Positions 19,784 to 27,701 of a stretch of DNA of 64,000 bases are shown piece after piece. Under the pieces are notes generated by a model. The model ran no database searches. It was not told the origin of the DNA and was given only the letters and a program-made list of their open reading frames with translations. This DNA is from Mycolicibacter sinensis. Lineage in GTDB: Bacteria > Actinomycetota > Actinomycetes > Mycobacteriales > Mycobacteriaceae. Each line of letters opens with the position of its first letter. The first letter of the stretch is position 1. Location: NCBI RefSeq assembly GCF_001667375.1, contig NZ_LZIN01000033.1:1-64000 (forward strand), given 5' to 3'. Both the position numbers and the translations under genes were made by a program.

Positions 19784-20445
19784 CCGGTCCGGAGGAGGCG
19801 AAGGGCCGCCGCCGGGCATCGCGGGCAGCCGGCCCGGCCGGGGACGCCGCCGAACCGGTCGCGGTGCGGGTGCCGGTTTCCGGCCGAGCCGCCGTGCCCA
19901 GGGTCCGGCCGGCGGGCCCACCGCCGCGGCGCCGGCCCAATGCACGCAAGGCCGCCCAGGTAGCCGGCGCCGCCGTGCTGGCGGCCAGCATTGTGCTGGG
20001 CGGGCTGGTCGCCGTGCTGCTGGTGCAGCACCGGAATGCCACCGCGTCCGACAGCCGTGACCAGCGGTTCGTCGACACCGCGGTCCAGACCGTGCTGAAC
20101 ATGTACACCTACACCCCGGACACCATCAACGACCAGGTGAATCGCTTCGTGGAGGGCACCAGCGGCCCGCTGCGCGACACCATGGCCGCCAACGCCGAGA
20201 ACCTCAAGGCGCTGCTGCGCGAGACCAAGCACAGCTCCGAGGCCGTCGTGAACGCCGCGGCGCTGGAGAACGTCGACGAGGTCGCCGGCAACGCCTCGGT
20301 GCTGGTGGCCATGCGGGCGACGGCCACCGACGTCGAGGGCGTCAACAAGCCGTCGCAGCCCTACGCGCTGCGGATCATCGTGCACGAGGACGATGACGGC
20401 AATATGACCGCCTATGACCTCAAGTGGCCGGACGGCAGCCGATGA
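19780..20445 (+). CDS. Mce-associated membrane protein, first of pair (Rv3493c-like)
   Basis: A 221-residue protein with a basic, Pro/Arg-rich cytoplasmic N-terminus, one transmembrane helix at about 62-90 and an extracytoplasmic domain from DSRDQRFVDTAVQTVLNMYTY onwards, the Mce-associated (Mas) domain with an NTF2-like fold. These proteins stabilise Mce complexes. GTG start overlapping the mce4F stop by 4 bases. Confidence 0.86.
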   Translation: MTGPEEAKGRRRASRAAGPAGDAAEPVAVRVPVSGRAAVPRVRPAGPPPRRRPNARKAAQVAGAAVLAASIVLGGLVAVLLVQHRNATASDSRDQRFVDTAVQTVLNMYTYTPDTINDQVNRFVEGTSGPLRDTMAANAENLKALLRETKHSSEAVVNAAALENVDEVAGNASVLVAMRATATDVEGVNKPSQPYALRIIVHEDDDGNMTAYDLKWPDGSR

Positions 20446-20930
20446 CCCGTCGTTGGTTGGGGCTCACCGCGTTGGCCGTGATCCTCGGGATTTTCGTGGG
20501 TCTGGGCGCCACCGCGGGATCGCTGTACTGGAGCCGGGTCGAGTCGCGGGGCGAACAGGTGGCCCGCGCCGAGCTGGCCCAGCTGACGACCGACGAGATC
20601 CCCAAGGTGCTCGGCTACGAGTACACCACCGTCGAACGCAGCCTGACCGAGACCTACCCGATGTTCACCGGCGACTACCGCCGCGAGTTCGAGGCCCGGG
20701 CGATCAACGACATCATTCCGCAGGCCCGGGAAAAGCAGCTGGTGAACCAGGTCGACGTCGTCGGTGTCGGCGCGCTGGACGCCAAGCGGACCACCGGTTC
20801 GGTGCTGGTCTTCGTCAACCGCACGGTCTCGGGTAAGTCCAAGGAGAAGTATTACGAGGGCAGTCGGCTGCGGGTCGAGTTCCGCAAGATCGACCGCAAG
20901 TGGCTGATCAGCAACATCGTGCCGATCTAG
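20442..20930 (+). CDS. Mce-associated membrane protein, second of pair (Rv3492c-like)
   Basis: A 162-residue protein with one N-terminal transmembrane helix (LTALAVILGIFVGLGATAG) and a Mas domain with the typical ending RVEFRKIDRKWLISNIVPI. It starts with an ATGA overlap and is the last gene of the mce4 operon proper. Confidence 0.86.
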   Translation: MTRRWLGLTALAVILGIFVGLGATAGSLYWSRVESRGEQVARAELAQLTTDEIPKVLGYEYTTVERSLTETYPMFTGDYRREFEARAINDIIPQAREKQLVNQVDVVGVGALDAKRTTGSVLVFVNRTVSGKSKEKYYEGSRLRVEFRKIDRKWLISNIVPI

Positions 20931-20947
20931 CTGAGAGGATGTGCGCT

Positions 20948-21487
20948 GTGAAGAAGCTTGTTCGCGCCGTGGTGGCCTTCGGCGTCGCGATGACGGCGGC
21001 CACCGGGCTGGCGGTCGAGGCCGGCGCGGACGACGACGCGGCACCGGAAGGCACCCTCGAGGGCATCTACACCTACAACGGCAACGGCATCACCGCGAGG
21101 TGGAAGATCTACCCGCTGTGCGTGCCGACCGTGGGTGACGGGCGGGTCCCGCTGCACGATGCGGTCGGTTGCCGGCTGCAGGTCGAAAGCGACGGTCCGC
21201 CCGGGCAGGCCGGCTCCTACCGGCTGTCCAACGGTCGATGGAGCTACCACACGCCGCTGCTGGCCGGCACCAGGTGCCCGGACGGCAGCACCGCCGCCAG
21301 CGAAGAGATGTACCAGTTCGACACCGCGCTCAACGGCACCTACACCCAGTCGCACAACGCCGTCTGCGGCTGGCAGCCCGGACTGGAGAAGCACCCGTTT
21401 ACCCTGACCTACGTCTCGCCGCTGCCCAACCCGGTCATCCACTACCCGCTGACCTGTCAGGACAATCCGATTCACCTGTGTAGCTGA
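20948..21487 (+). CDS. Small secreted protein downstream of mce4 (function unknown)
   Basis: A 179-residue protein with a cleavable signal peptide (MKKLVRAVVAF... to VEAGA). The mature domain is Trp/Tyr/Pro-rich with six cysteines (CVP, GCRL, TRCPDG, AVCGW, LTCQ, HLC*), suggesting disulfides. GTG 20948 is preferred because GAGAGG lies 8 bases upstream; the ATG at 20939 abuts that ribosome site. M. tuberculosis has an exported protein (Rv3491) at this position, but my recollection is that it is oriented with otsA rather than with mce4, so orthology is uncertain. It follows the Mas gene after 17 bases and is probably co-transcribed. Confidence 0.75.
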   Translation: MKKLVRAVVAFGVAMTAATGLAVEAGADDDAAPEGTLEGIYTYNGNGITARWKIYPLCVPTVGDGRVPLHDAVGCRLQVESDGPPGQAGSYRLSNGRWSYHTPLLAGTRCPDGSTAASEEMYQFDTALNGTYTQSHNAVCGWQPGLEKHPFTLTYVSPLPNPVIHYPLTCQDNPIHLCS

Positions 21488-21488
21488 G

Positions 21489-22910
21489 CTATCCCGATTC
21501 GGCGAGCGCGTCGAGGAAGGATCGCGCCCAGCGGTCCACATCGTGGGCCAGCACCTGGCGGCGCAGTGTCCGCATCCGCCGGCGGCCCTCATCGGGGGTC
21601 TGGTTGACCGCCGCCTCGATGGCGTCTTTGACACCCTCCAGATCGTGCGGGTTGACCAGGTAGGCCTGCCGCAATTCCGCTGCGGCACCGGTGAATTCGC
21701 TCAGCACCAGGGCGCCACCCAAGTCGCTGCGGCAGGCCACGTACTCCTTGGCGACCAGGTTCATCCCGTCGCGCAGCGGCGTGACCAGCATGACGTCGCT
21801 GGCCACGAAGAACGCGATCAGCTCGTCGCGGGGGACCGGCCGGTGCAGATAGTGCACCACCGGGTGGCCGACCTCGCTGTACTCGCCGTTGATGTGGCCG
21901 ACCTGGCGCTCGATGTCGTCGCGCAGGATCTGATAACTCTCCACCCGTTCCCGGCTGGGTGTCGCCAGCTGCACCAGGACGGTGTCGTCCCGCTTGGCGC
22001 GGCCTTCGGCGAGCAGTTCGTTGAACGCCTTGAGCCGGACGTCGATGCCCTTGGTGTAGTCCAGGCGGTCCACCCCGAGCAGGATCTTGCGGGGGTGGCC
22101 CAATTCGGCCCGGATCTCCTTGGCCCGCCGCCGGATTCCCCGCTCGCGCGCCTTGTGGTCGAGTTCGCCGGAGTCGATCGAGATCGGGAAGGCGCCGACC
22201 CGCACGGTGCGCTCCGCCAGGCTCACCTCGCCGAACCGGCTGCGCACCCCGACCGCGCCCCGCGAGGTGGCCGCGCCGGTCAGGTTGCGCGCCAAGTACA
22301 GAAAGTTCTGGGCGCCGCCGGCCAGATGGAAGCCGACCAGGTCGGCGCCGAGCAGGCCGTCGACGATCTCCTTGCGCCACGGCAGCTGCATGAACAGCTC
22401 CACCGGCGGGAAGGGGATGTGCAGGAAGAAACCGATGGTCAGGTCGGGGCGCTGGGTCCGCAACATCTTGGGCACCAGCTGCAGCTGATAGTCCTGGACC
22501 CACACCGTGGCCCCTTGGGCGGCCGCCCGCGAGGTCGCCTCGGCGAAGCGGCGGTTGACGTCGACGTAGCGGTCCCACCACTGCCGGTGGTAGATCGGTT
22601 TGACGATCACGTCGTGATACAGCGGCCATAGGGTGGCGTTGGAGAAGCCTTCGTAGTAGTCGGCGATGTCGGTGGCACTCAGGGCGACCGGGTGCAGCCG
22701 CAGATCTTCGACGTCGATCGGCCCATCGGGTACGTCCAGACTTCCCGGCCAGCCCACCCAGGCGCCATGACGCTTACGCAGCAGCGGCTCCAGCGCTGTG
22801 ACCAGCCCGCCCGGGCTGCGTTTCCATTCTGTCGTGCCGTCGGGCAGTTTCTCGATGTCGATGGGCAGCCGGTTGGCCACCACGACGAAATCGGCACCCG
22901 ACTCCGGCAT
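21489..22910 (-). CDS. otsA: Alpha,alpha-trehalose-phosphate synthase
   Basis: A 473-residue GT20 glycosyltransferase making trehalose-6-phosphate from UDP-(or ADP-)glucose and glucose-6-phosphate. Visible family segments are NRLPID near the start, [55 protein letters not shown] and [18 protein letters not shown]. Trehalose feeds mycolate transfer as well as stress protection. It is convergent with the secreted-protein gene and immediately follows a 56-residue ORF, with no gap. Confidence 0.95.
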   Translation of the reverse strand: MPESGADFVVVANRLPIDIEKLPDGTTEWKRSPGGLVTALEPLLRKRHGAWVGWPGSLDVPDGPIDVEDLRLHPVALSATDIADYYEGFSNATLWPLYHDVIVKPIYHRQWWDRYVDVNRRFAEATSRAAAQGATVWVQDYQLQLVPKMLRTQRPDLTIGFFLHIPFPPVELFMQLPWRKEIVDGLLGADLVGFHLAGGAQNFLYLARNLTGAATSRGAVGVRSRFGEVSLAERTVRVGAFPISIDSGELDHKARERGIRRRAKEIRAELGHPRKILLGVDRLDYTKGIDVRLKAFNELLAEGRAKRDDTVLVQLATPSRERVESYQILRDDIERQVGHINGEYSEVGHPVVHYLHRPVPRDELIAFFVASDVMLVTPLRDGMNLVAKEYVACRSDLGGALVLSEFTGAAAELRQAYLVNPHDLEGVKDAIEAAVNQTPDEGRRRMRTLRRQVLAHDVDRWARSFLDALAESG

Positions 22911-23081
22911 CTAGGCCCCGTGCTTCTCGGTATTCGCCGGACCGATCCCCAGCATGGACAGGAACACCCGGCACTCGTCGGCGTCCTCGGCGTAGGCGGC
23001 CACCACTCGCCGGGCTTGGCGTGCGGTGTTGTCGGCCAGCGGCTCGACCTCGTCGATGTCGTGTTCGGTTTTAGCAGGCAT
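22911..23081 (-). CDS. Small conserved protein upstream of otsA (56 aa)
   Basis: A 56-residue acidic ORF beginning MPAKTEHDIDEVEPLADN and ending GPANTEKHGA, with a short helical core (ARQARRVVAAYAEDADECRVFLSMLGI). Its TAG stop is immediately followed by the otsA ATG, so the two are translationally coupled. M. tuberculosis has a similarly sized unknown protein (Rv3489) in front of otsA. It may fine-tune OtsA translation or activity; this is inference. No domain is recognised. Confidence 0.72.
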   Translation of the reverse strand: MPAKTEHDIDEVEPLADNTARQARRVVAAYAEDADECRVFLSMLGIGPANTEKHGA

Positions 23082-23144
23082 AAGTCGACTCTAGCGAAGT
23101 GCGCCGTAGCCTGTGGGGCGGACGACAACCAGGGTGGAGGCTGC

Positions 23145-24035
23145 ATGAGCGATCTCGTCGACTATGAAACCCTCGACGACGGGCGCATCGCCCGGATCTG
23201 GCTGAACCGGCCCGAGACCCACAACGCGCAGAATCGCACCCTGCTGGTGCAGCTCGACGAAGCGTTCGGGCGTGCCGAGGCAGACGACACCGTGCGGGTG
23301 GTGATCCTGGCGGCGCGCGGTGCGAATTTCTCGGCCGGTCACGATCTCGGCTCGGAGGCGGCCGTGGCCGAGCGCCGGCCCGGCCCGGGGCAGCACCCCT
23401 CGTTTCGCATCCATGGCGGCACCCGGGAACCGGTCGTGGAGAAGACCTACCTGCAGGAGTGGCACTACTACTTCTCCAACACCTGCCGCTGGCGCGAACT
23501 GCGCAAGATCACCATCGCGCAGGTGCAGGGCAACGCCATCTCGGCCGGGTTGATGCTGATCTGGGCGTGCGATCTGATCGTCGCCGCCGACAACGCCCGG
23601 TTCTCCGACGTGGTCGGGGTGCGCCTGGGCATGCCGGGCGTCGAATACTATGCCCATCCTTGGGAATTCGGCCCCCGCAAGGCCAAGGAACTGCTGCTGA
23701 CCGGGGATTCGTTGGACGCCGACGAGGCCTACCGGCTGGGGATGGTCTCCAAGGTGTTCCCGCTTGACGACCTGGCCGAGCGCACGCTGGAGTTCGCCCG
23801 CCGGATCGCGCAGCTGCCGACGATGGCCGCGCTGCTGATCAAGGACTCGGTGAACGCCGCCGCGGACGCCATGGGTTTCACCGAGGCGCTGAAGCACGGC
23901 TTTCATATTCATCAGCTCGGCCATGCGCATTGGTCGGCGCACAACGACAACAAGTTCCCGATCGCGCTGCCGCCGGAGGTGCCGGACTGGCGCACCGCCG
24001 AGGCCACCGATCTGGCTCGCCGCGATCAGCCCTAG
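23145..24035 (+). CDS. Enoyl-CoA hydratase/isomerase family protein
   Basis: A 296-residue crotonase-fold protein. The oxyanion-hole segments are ARGANFSAGHDLGS (about 60-73) and AQVQGNAISAGLMLIWACDLIVAADNARFSD (about 126-156). The insertion between them (Arg/Pro-rich, then TYLQEWHYYFSNTCRWREL) and the His-rich C-terminus make it longer than housekeeping hydratases and match a mycobacterial subfamily of unknown substrate. It stands alone, with AGGGTGGAGG upstream. No KstR box was seen in front of it. Confidence 0.85.
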   Translation: MSDLVDYETLDDGRIARIWLNRPETHNAQNRTLLVQLDEAFGRAEADDTVRVVILAARGANFSAGHDLGSEAAVAERRPGPGQHPSFRIHGGTREPVVEKTYLQEWHYYFSNTCRWRELRKITIAQVQGNAISAGLMLIWACDLIVAADNARFSDVVGVRLGMPGVEYYAHPWEFGPRKAKELLLTGDSLDADEAYRLGMVSKVFPLDDLAERTLEFARRIAQLPTMAALLIKDSVNAAADAMGFTEALKHGFHIHQLGHAHWSAHNDNKFPIALPPEVPDWRTAEATDLARRDQP

Positions 24036-24065
24036 CGGGCGTGGTCGGCCGCGTGCTTGGATAGC

Positions 24066-24079
24066 TAGAACACGTTCCA
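24066..24079. promoter_or_regulatory. KstR operator upstream of the SDR-SDR-hydrolase operon
   Basis: TAGAACACGTTCCA matches TnnAACnnGTTnnA at every fixed position. It lies 22 bases upstream of the GTG start of the first SDR gene, where it would overlap the promoter or transcription start. It places the following three genes in the cholesterol regulon. Confidence 0.83.
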
Positions 24080-24101
24080 GTTTTTGATGTGAGGGGTCGG
24101 T

Positions 24102-24917
24102 GTGCAGCTTTCCTTCGAAGACCGCAGCTACCTGGTCACCGGCGGCGGTAGTGGCATCGGCAAGGCGGTGGCCGGCGGCCTGGCCGCCGCCGGGGCTGAC
24201 GTTCTGATCATCGGCCGGGGCGTCGAGCGGCTGGCGGCGGTGGCGGCCGAGATCGGGGTCCGTCACTTCGGAGCCGACATCACCGACGAGGACAGCGTGA
24301 TCGCCGCCGTCGAGGCCGCCGCCGGCCGGCACGGCCGGCTGCATGGGGTGGTGCACTGCGCCGGTGGTTCGGAGACCATCGGGCCGATCACCCAGATCGA
24401 CTCGGAGGCGTGGCGGCGCACCGTCGACCTCAACATCAACGGTTCGATGTACGTGCTCAAGCACGCCGGCCGGGAGCTGGTGCGCGGCGGCGGCGGCTCG
24501 TTCGTCGGGATCTCCTCGATCGCGGCCAGCAATACCCACCGCTGGTTCGGTGCTTACGGCCCGACCAAGTCGGCGCTGGATCACCTGATGCAGCTGGCCG
24601 CCGACGAACTGGGTGCGTCGTGGGTGCGGGTCAACAGCATCCGCCCGGGCCTGACCCGCACTGAGCTGGTCGCCCCCATTCTGGACTCGCCGGAACTCTC
24701 CGAGGACTACCGCATCTCGACGCCGCTGCCCCGGCCCGGCGAGGTCGACGACGTCGCCAACCTGGCGCTGTTTTTGCTCAGCGACGCGGCCGGCTACATC
24801 ACCGGCCAGGTCATCAATGTCGACGGCGGGCAGATGCTGCGTCGCGGCCCGGACTTCTCGGCGATGCTGGAGCCGGCGTTCGGCGCAGACGGACTGCGCG
24901 GGGTCGTGGGGGACTAG
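24102..24917 (+). CDS. KstR-linked short-chain dehydrogenase, first SDR
   Basis: A 271-residue classical SDR. The cofactor motif TGGGSGIG (residues 12-19), a CAGG at the NNAG position, Ser in GISSIAAS and the pair YGPTK (Tyr/Lys) form the catalytic set. The end VINVDGGQMLRRG is typical. The start codon is GTG with GAGGGG upstream. It opens a three-gene operon with another SDR (2-base gap) and an alpha/beta-hydrolase. The KstR box implies a steroid or acyl-CoA intermediate as substrate. The exact step is unknown and I see no reason to give a named orthologue. Confidence 0.83.
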   Translation: MQLSFEDRSYLVTGGGSGIGKAVAGGLAAAGADVLIIGRGVERLAAVAAEIGVRHFGADITDEDSVIAAVEAAAGRHGRLHGVVHCAGGSETIGPITQIDSEAWRRTVDLNINGSMYVLKHAGRELVRGGGGSFVGISSIAASNTHRWFGAYGPTKSALDHLMQLAADELGASWVRVNSIRPGLTRTELVAPILDSPELSEDYRISTPLPRPGEVDDVANLALFLLSDAAGYITGQVINVDGGQMLRRGPDFSAMLEPAFGADGLRGVVGD

Positions 24918-24919
24918 TC

Positions 24920-25810
24920 ATGGGCGTGTACGCGGTGACCGGGTCGGCATCCGGGATGGGACGCCAGGCGGCGGACAAGCTGCGGGCGGCCGGTCACACC
25001 GTGATCGGGGTCGACCTGCGCGACGCCGACGTGGTCGCGGATTTGTCCGGACCCGACGGCAGGGCGACGGCAGCCCGGGAGGTGCTGACCTTGTGCGGGG
25101 GCCGGCTCGACGGTGCGGTGCTGGCGGCGGGCGTCGGACCCACCCCGCGGGCGACGCAACTGATCCTGCAGGTCAACTACTTCGGGGTGGTCGACCTGCT
25201 GGAGGCGTGGCGCTCGGCGCTGGCGGCCACTGGACGCGCCAAAGTTGTTGTCGTCGCTAGCAATTCGACGACCACGGTGCCGGCGGTGCCGCGGGCCGCA
25301 GTGCGGGCGCTGCTGGCCGGTCATGTGACGAAGGCGGTGCGCCGGCTGCGGCTCTTCGGCCCGGGTGCGCCGTCGTTGGCGTACGCCGCGTCCAAGATCG
25401 CGGTGACGCGCTGGGTGCGCCGGCAGGCGGTCGAGCCGTCGTGGGCGGGGGCGGGTATCCGGCTCAACGCCCTGGCGCCGGGTGCGATCATGACGCCGCT
25501 GCTGGAAAAACAGCTCGCCACCCCGGGGCAGGAGAAGGCCGTCCGCAGCTTTCCGGTGCCGGTGGGTGGTTTCGGCGATCCCGGCCAACTGGCCGACTGG
25601 ATGCTGTTCATGCTCTCCGATGCCGCCGACTTCCTCTGCGGCAGCGTGGTTTTCGTCGACGGCGGCACGGACGCCTACTTCCGCGCCGACGACTGGCCGC
25701 GTGCGGTGCCGGCCCGCCGGGCGCTCGGTTACCTGCTGCGGATGAGGTCGTTCTCGAAGACCGGATCGCGACCCCGACACCGTGACCGGCATCGTTCGGC
25801 GTTAGCGTGA
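24920..25810 (+). CDS. 3-alpha-hydroxysteroid dehydrogenase/carbonyl reductase-like SDR
   Basis: A 296-residue SDR resembling the 3-alpha-HSD/carbonyl reductase family (HsdA of Comamonas): short N-terminus YAVTGSASGMGRQAADKL, IGVDLRDADVVADLS, LDGAVLAAGVG, the catalytic Ser in VVASNS, YAASKIAVTRWVRR (Tyr/Lys) and the ending GGTDAYFRADDWP. That family oxidises or reduces the 3-hydroxyl of steroids reversibly. After the usual end the protein has about 33 extra basic residues (PARRALGYLLRMRS...). It is coupled to the genes on both sides. Confidence 0.8.
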   Translation: MGVYAVTGSASGMGRQAADKLRAAGHTVIGVDLRDADVVADLSGPDGRATAAREVLTLCGGRLDGAVLAAGVGPTPRATQLILQVNYFGVVDLLEAWRSALAATGRAKVVVVASNSTTTVPAVPRAAVRALLAGHVTKAVRRLRLFGPGAPSLAYAASKIAVTRWVRRQAVEPSWAGAGIRLNALAPGAIMTPLLEKQLATPGQEKAVRSFPVPVGGFGDPGQLADWMLFMLSDAADFLCGSVVFVDGGTDAYFRADDWPRAVPARRALGYLLRMRSFSKTGSRPRHRDRHRSALA

Positions 25811-25839
25811 CCAAGAGTTCGGGACCTGTGAGGAGACAA

Positions 25840-26703
25840 ATGCCGGCAGAGCTGAGCCACGACGAGACCCTGCGTGAGGTCACCACCGAGCAGGGGGTGC
25901 TGCGCTACCACGAGGCCGGCGAGGGTCCGACGCTGCTGCTGCTGCACGGCTCCGGGCCGGGTGTCACCGGGTGGCGCAATTATCGCGGCGTGCTGCCGGC
26001 CTTCGCCGAGCACTTCCGCTGCCTGGTTCTGGAGTTCCCCGGGTTCGGGGTCAGCGATGACTTCGGTGGGCATCCCATGGTCACCGCGTTCGGCGCGGTG
26101 CCGACATTCGCCGATGCGCTGGGGCTGGAGCAGTTCAGCATCGTCGGCAACTCGATGGGGGGTGGCGTCGGGATCGGCTATGCGATCGGTAACCCCGACC
26201 GGGTCCGCAAACTGGTGACCATCGGCGGTATCGGCACCAACCTGCTCAGCCCGGGCCCGGCCGAGGGGATCCGGCTGCTGCAGGACTTCGTCGACAACCC
26301 CAGCCGCGAAGCGCTGGTGCGCTGGCTGCACTCGATGGTCTACGACCCCAAGGTGATCACCGAAGAGCTCATCGAGGAGCGGTGGGCACTGGCCACCGAC
26401 CCCGACACCCTGGCCAGCGCCCGACGGATGTACGGCAAGGAAGCCTTCACTAACATGGTGAAGATGATGCAGGCCTCCAAGGGCCCGCTGCCGTGGGCGA
26501 TGATGCACCGGCTCAAGGTGCCGACGCTGGTCACCTGGGGCCGGGACGACCGGGTCAGCCCGCTGGACATGGCGCTGATCCCGATGCGCACCATTCCCAA
26601 TGCCGAGACGCACGTGTTCCCCAACTGCGGGCACTGGACCATGATCGAGGCCAAGGACGCCTTCGAGTCGGTGGTGCTGGACTTCCTGCGCCGGGCTGAC
26701 TGA
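25840..26703 (+). CDS. Alpha/beta-hydrolase, HsaD/BphD-like
   Basis: A 287-residue alpha/beta-hydrolase resembling meta-cleavage-product hydrolases (HsaD, BphD). HGSGPGVTGWRNYRG forms the oxyanion region, GNSMGGG the nucleophile elbow, GRDDRVS the Asp and NCGHW the His. ATG 25840 is preferred because AGGAG precedes it by 4 bases. A GTG at 25807 overlapping the upstream stop would add 11 residues. HsaD itself belongs to a different gene cluster in mycobacteria, so this is probably a paralogue for another C-C or ester cleavage step. Confidence 0.83.
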   Translation: MPAELSHDETLREVTTEQGVLRYHEAGEGPTLLLLHGSGPGVTGWRNYRGVLPAFAEHFRCLVLEFPGFGVSDDFGGHPMVTAFGAVPTFADALGLEQFSIVGNSMGGGVGIGYAIGNPDRVRKLVTIGGIGTNLLSPGPAEGIRLLQDFVDNPSREALVRWLHSMVYDPKVITEELIEERWALATDPDTLASARRMYGKEAFTNMVKMMQASKGPLPWAMMHRLKVPTLVTWGRDDRVSPLDMALIPMRTIPNAETHVFPNCGHWTMIEAKDAFESVVLDFLRRAD

Positions 26704-26718
26704 CCGCTCGCGCGGTGG

Positions 26719-26793
26719 TGGAGCCCCCTGTCAGGATTGAACTGACGACCTACGCTTTACAAGAGCGTTGCTCTACCACTGAGCTAAGGAGGC
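26719..26793 (-). tRNA. tRNA-Thr (anticodon TGT)
   Basis: Read on the minus strand the sequence folds as a complete cloverleaf. The acceptor stem GCCTCCT pairs with AGGGGGC (one T-G pair), the D-arm is GCTCAGTGGTAGAGC, and the anticodon stem ACGCT/AGCGT encloses the loop CTTGTAA (anticodon TGT). The T-arm has GTTCAATCC. The CCA end is encoded (26719-26721). Confidence 0.95.
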
Positions 26794-26846
26794 GGGTTTA
26801 GCCGGTGCCAGCGTAACGGGAGTCGGCCGCCGAGTGTGAAACCGGC

Positions 26847-27593
26847 TCAGGAACCGTCGGCACTGGGTTTGTCGGCGTTGATGACGCGCTCGGAGCGCAC
26901 CGGCCGCGACGACGGGCGGCGGCTCGACCGGCGCGGCAGCAGCGGAATGCGCTCGGCGATATTGCTCAGTGGGTTGACCACCATCGTCAAGGCGATGACG
27001 GCCTCCTGCAGCGTCTCGATGGCCGGCTCCAGTGCCTCCATCCCCGGCGCCAGCCGGCTCAACGTGTCGGCGACGTTGGCCAGCTGCTCCAGTGGCCCGT
27101 TGCGGGCGGTGAGCTTGTCGATCAGCCCGCCCTCGGCCAGCAGCCGGTCGGCCAGACCATCCTCGGAGAGCAATCGCTCGATCAAGCCGTCCTCGTCGGT
27201 GAGTTGATCCACCAGCCCGCCGGGCTGCAGCGCCCGCTGCAAGCCACCGCCCTCGGCAGTGAGGCGATCGAGGACACCGCCGGGCCCGGTCAGCTGGTCC
27301 ACCAGCCCGCCGGGTGCCAGCAGCCGGTCCGCCGGGCCGTCGGGGGCCAGCGCGCGCCCCAGCGGAGCGTCGTCGTCCATTAGCTTGGCCAACCGGTTGG
27401 CCCGGGCGATGGTGTCCTCCAACCCGAGCATGTGTGCCATGGAGTTGGCCGGTCCTGGAGTTGGGGACTCTCCGAGGGTCTGCCGGGCCAGCCCGAGCGC
27501 GGCCGTGGCCACGCCGAGTCCGGCGTCGGCGATCGACAGACCGATGCGCGCCGGAGCGGTCGATACGGCGATCAGCTGTCTGGCCAGGCTCAT
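26847..27593 (-). CDS. Decapeptide-repeat protein divergent from phoP (unknown function)
   Basis: A 248-residue protein with no recognised catalytic motif. Residues 1-50 contain a weakly hydrophobic helix. Residues 75-174 are about ten tandem units of exactly ten residues with the pattern (D/G)-G-x-x-(D/E)-(R/Q/K)-L-(L/T)-x-(E/P). Residues 175-215 are helical and hydrophobic, and the tail is Arg/Ser-rich and basic. The start MSLARQ is chosen over a methionine nine codons upstream; neither has a strong ribosome site. M. tuberculosis carries a conserved hypothetical (Rv0756c) in the same place and orientation. The neighbouring tRNA and divergent phoP define it as a separate transcript. Confidence 0.75.
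   Translation of the reverse strand: MSLARQLIAVSTAPARIGLSIADAGLGVATAALGLARQTLGESPTPGPANSMAHMLGLEDTIARANRLAKLMDDDAPLGRALAPDGPADRLLAPGGLVDQLTGPGGVLDRLTAEGGGLQRALQPGGLVDQLTDEDGLIERLLSEDGLADRLLAEGGLIDKLTARNGPLEQLANVADTLSRLAPGMEALEPAIETLQEAVIALTMVVNPLSNIAERIPLLPRRSSRRPSSRPVRSERVINADKPSADGS
27072..27371 (-). repeat. Ten tandem 30-bp (decapeptide) repeats
   Basis: Within the gene at 26847-27593 the encoded units keep a strict ten-residue register: GGLVDQLTGP, GGVLDRLTAE, GGGLQRALQP, GGLVDQLTDE, DGLIERLLSE, DGLADRLLAE, GGLIDKLTAR and weaker flanking copies. The strict length with Gly at unit starts and Leu at positions 7 and 8 suggests a solenoid or stacked helical hairpins. Confidence 0.8.
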
Positions 27594-27634
27594 CTGGCCA
27601 GTGTATGGGCGATCCAGCACCGATATCAGGTAGT

Positions 27635-27668
27635 TTGATTGACAACAAACACACAGCTAATATCCAGT
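27635..27668 (+). promoter_or_regulatory. Candidate phoP promoter and PhoP-box-like repeat
   Basis: TTGATT (27635-27640) and TAATAT (27658-27663) are 17 bases apart, a good -35/-10 pair. ACACAGC (27651-27657), four bases, then ATCCAGT (27662-27668) resembles the TCACAGC-N4-TCACAGC direct repeat bound by PhoP; the second copy is weak. Its overlap with the -10 would suit autorepression, as reported for M. tuberculosis phoP. Confidence 0.5.
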
Positions 27669-27701
27669 TCATTTTCACCCGACCACGAGGGAATTAACCC
27701 C

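Noticed and set aside
17708-19945. 745-residue open frame on the minus strand opposite mce4F
   Set aside because: Composition is Arg/Gly/Pro-heavy low complexity, expected of the antisense of GC-rich codons; mce4F on the other strand has clear family motifs.
20939-20941. ATG 20939 as start of the secreted protein after mce4
   Set aside because: The ribosome site GAGAGG abuts it with no spacer; GTG 20948 is properly spaced.
27639-27644. TTGACA upstream of phoP as the -35
   Set aside because: Only 13 bases separate it from TAATAT; TTGATT at 27635 with a 17-base gap is the better pair.
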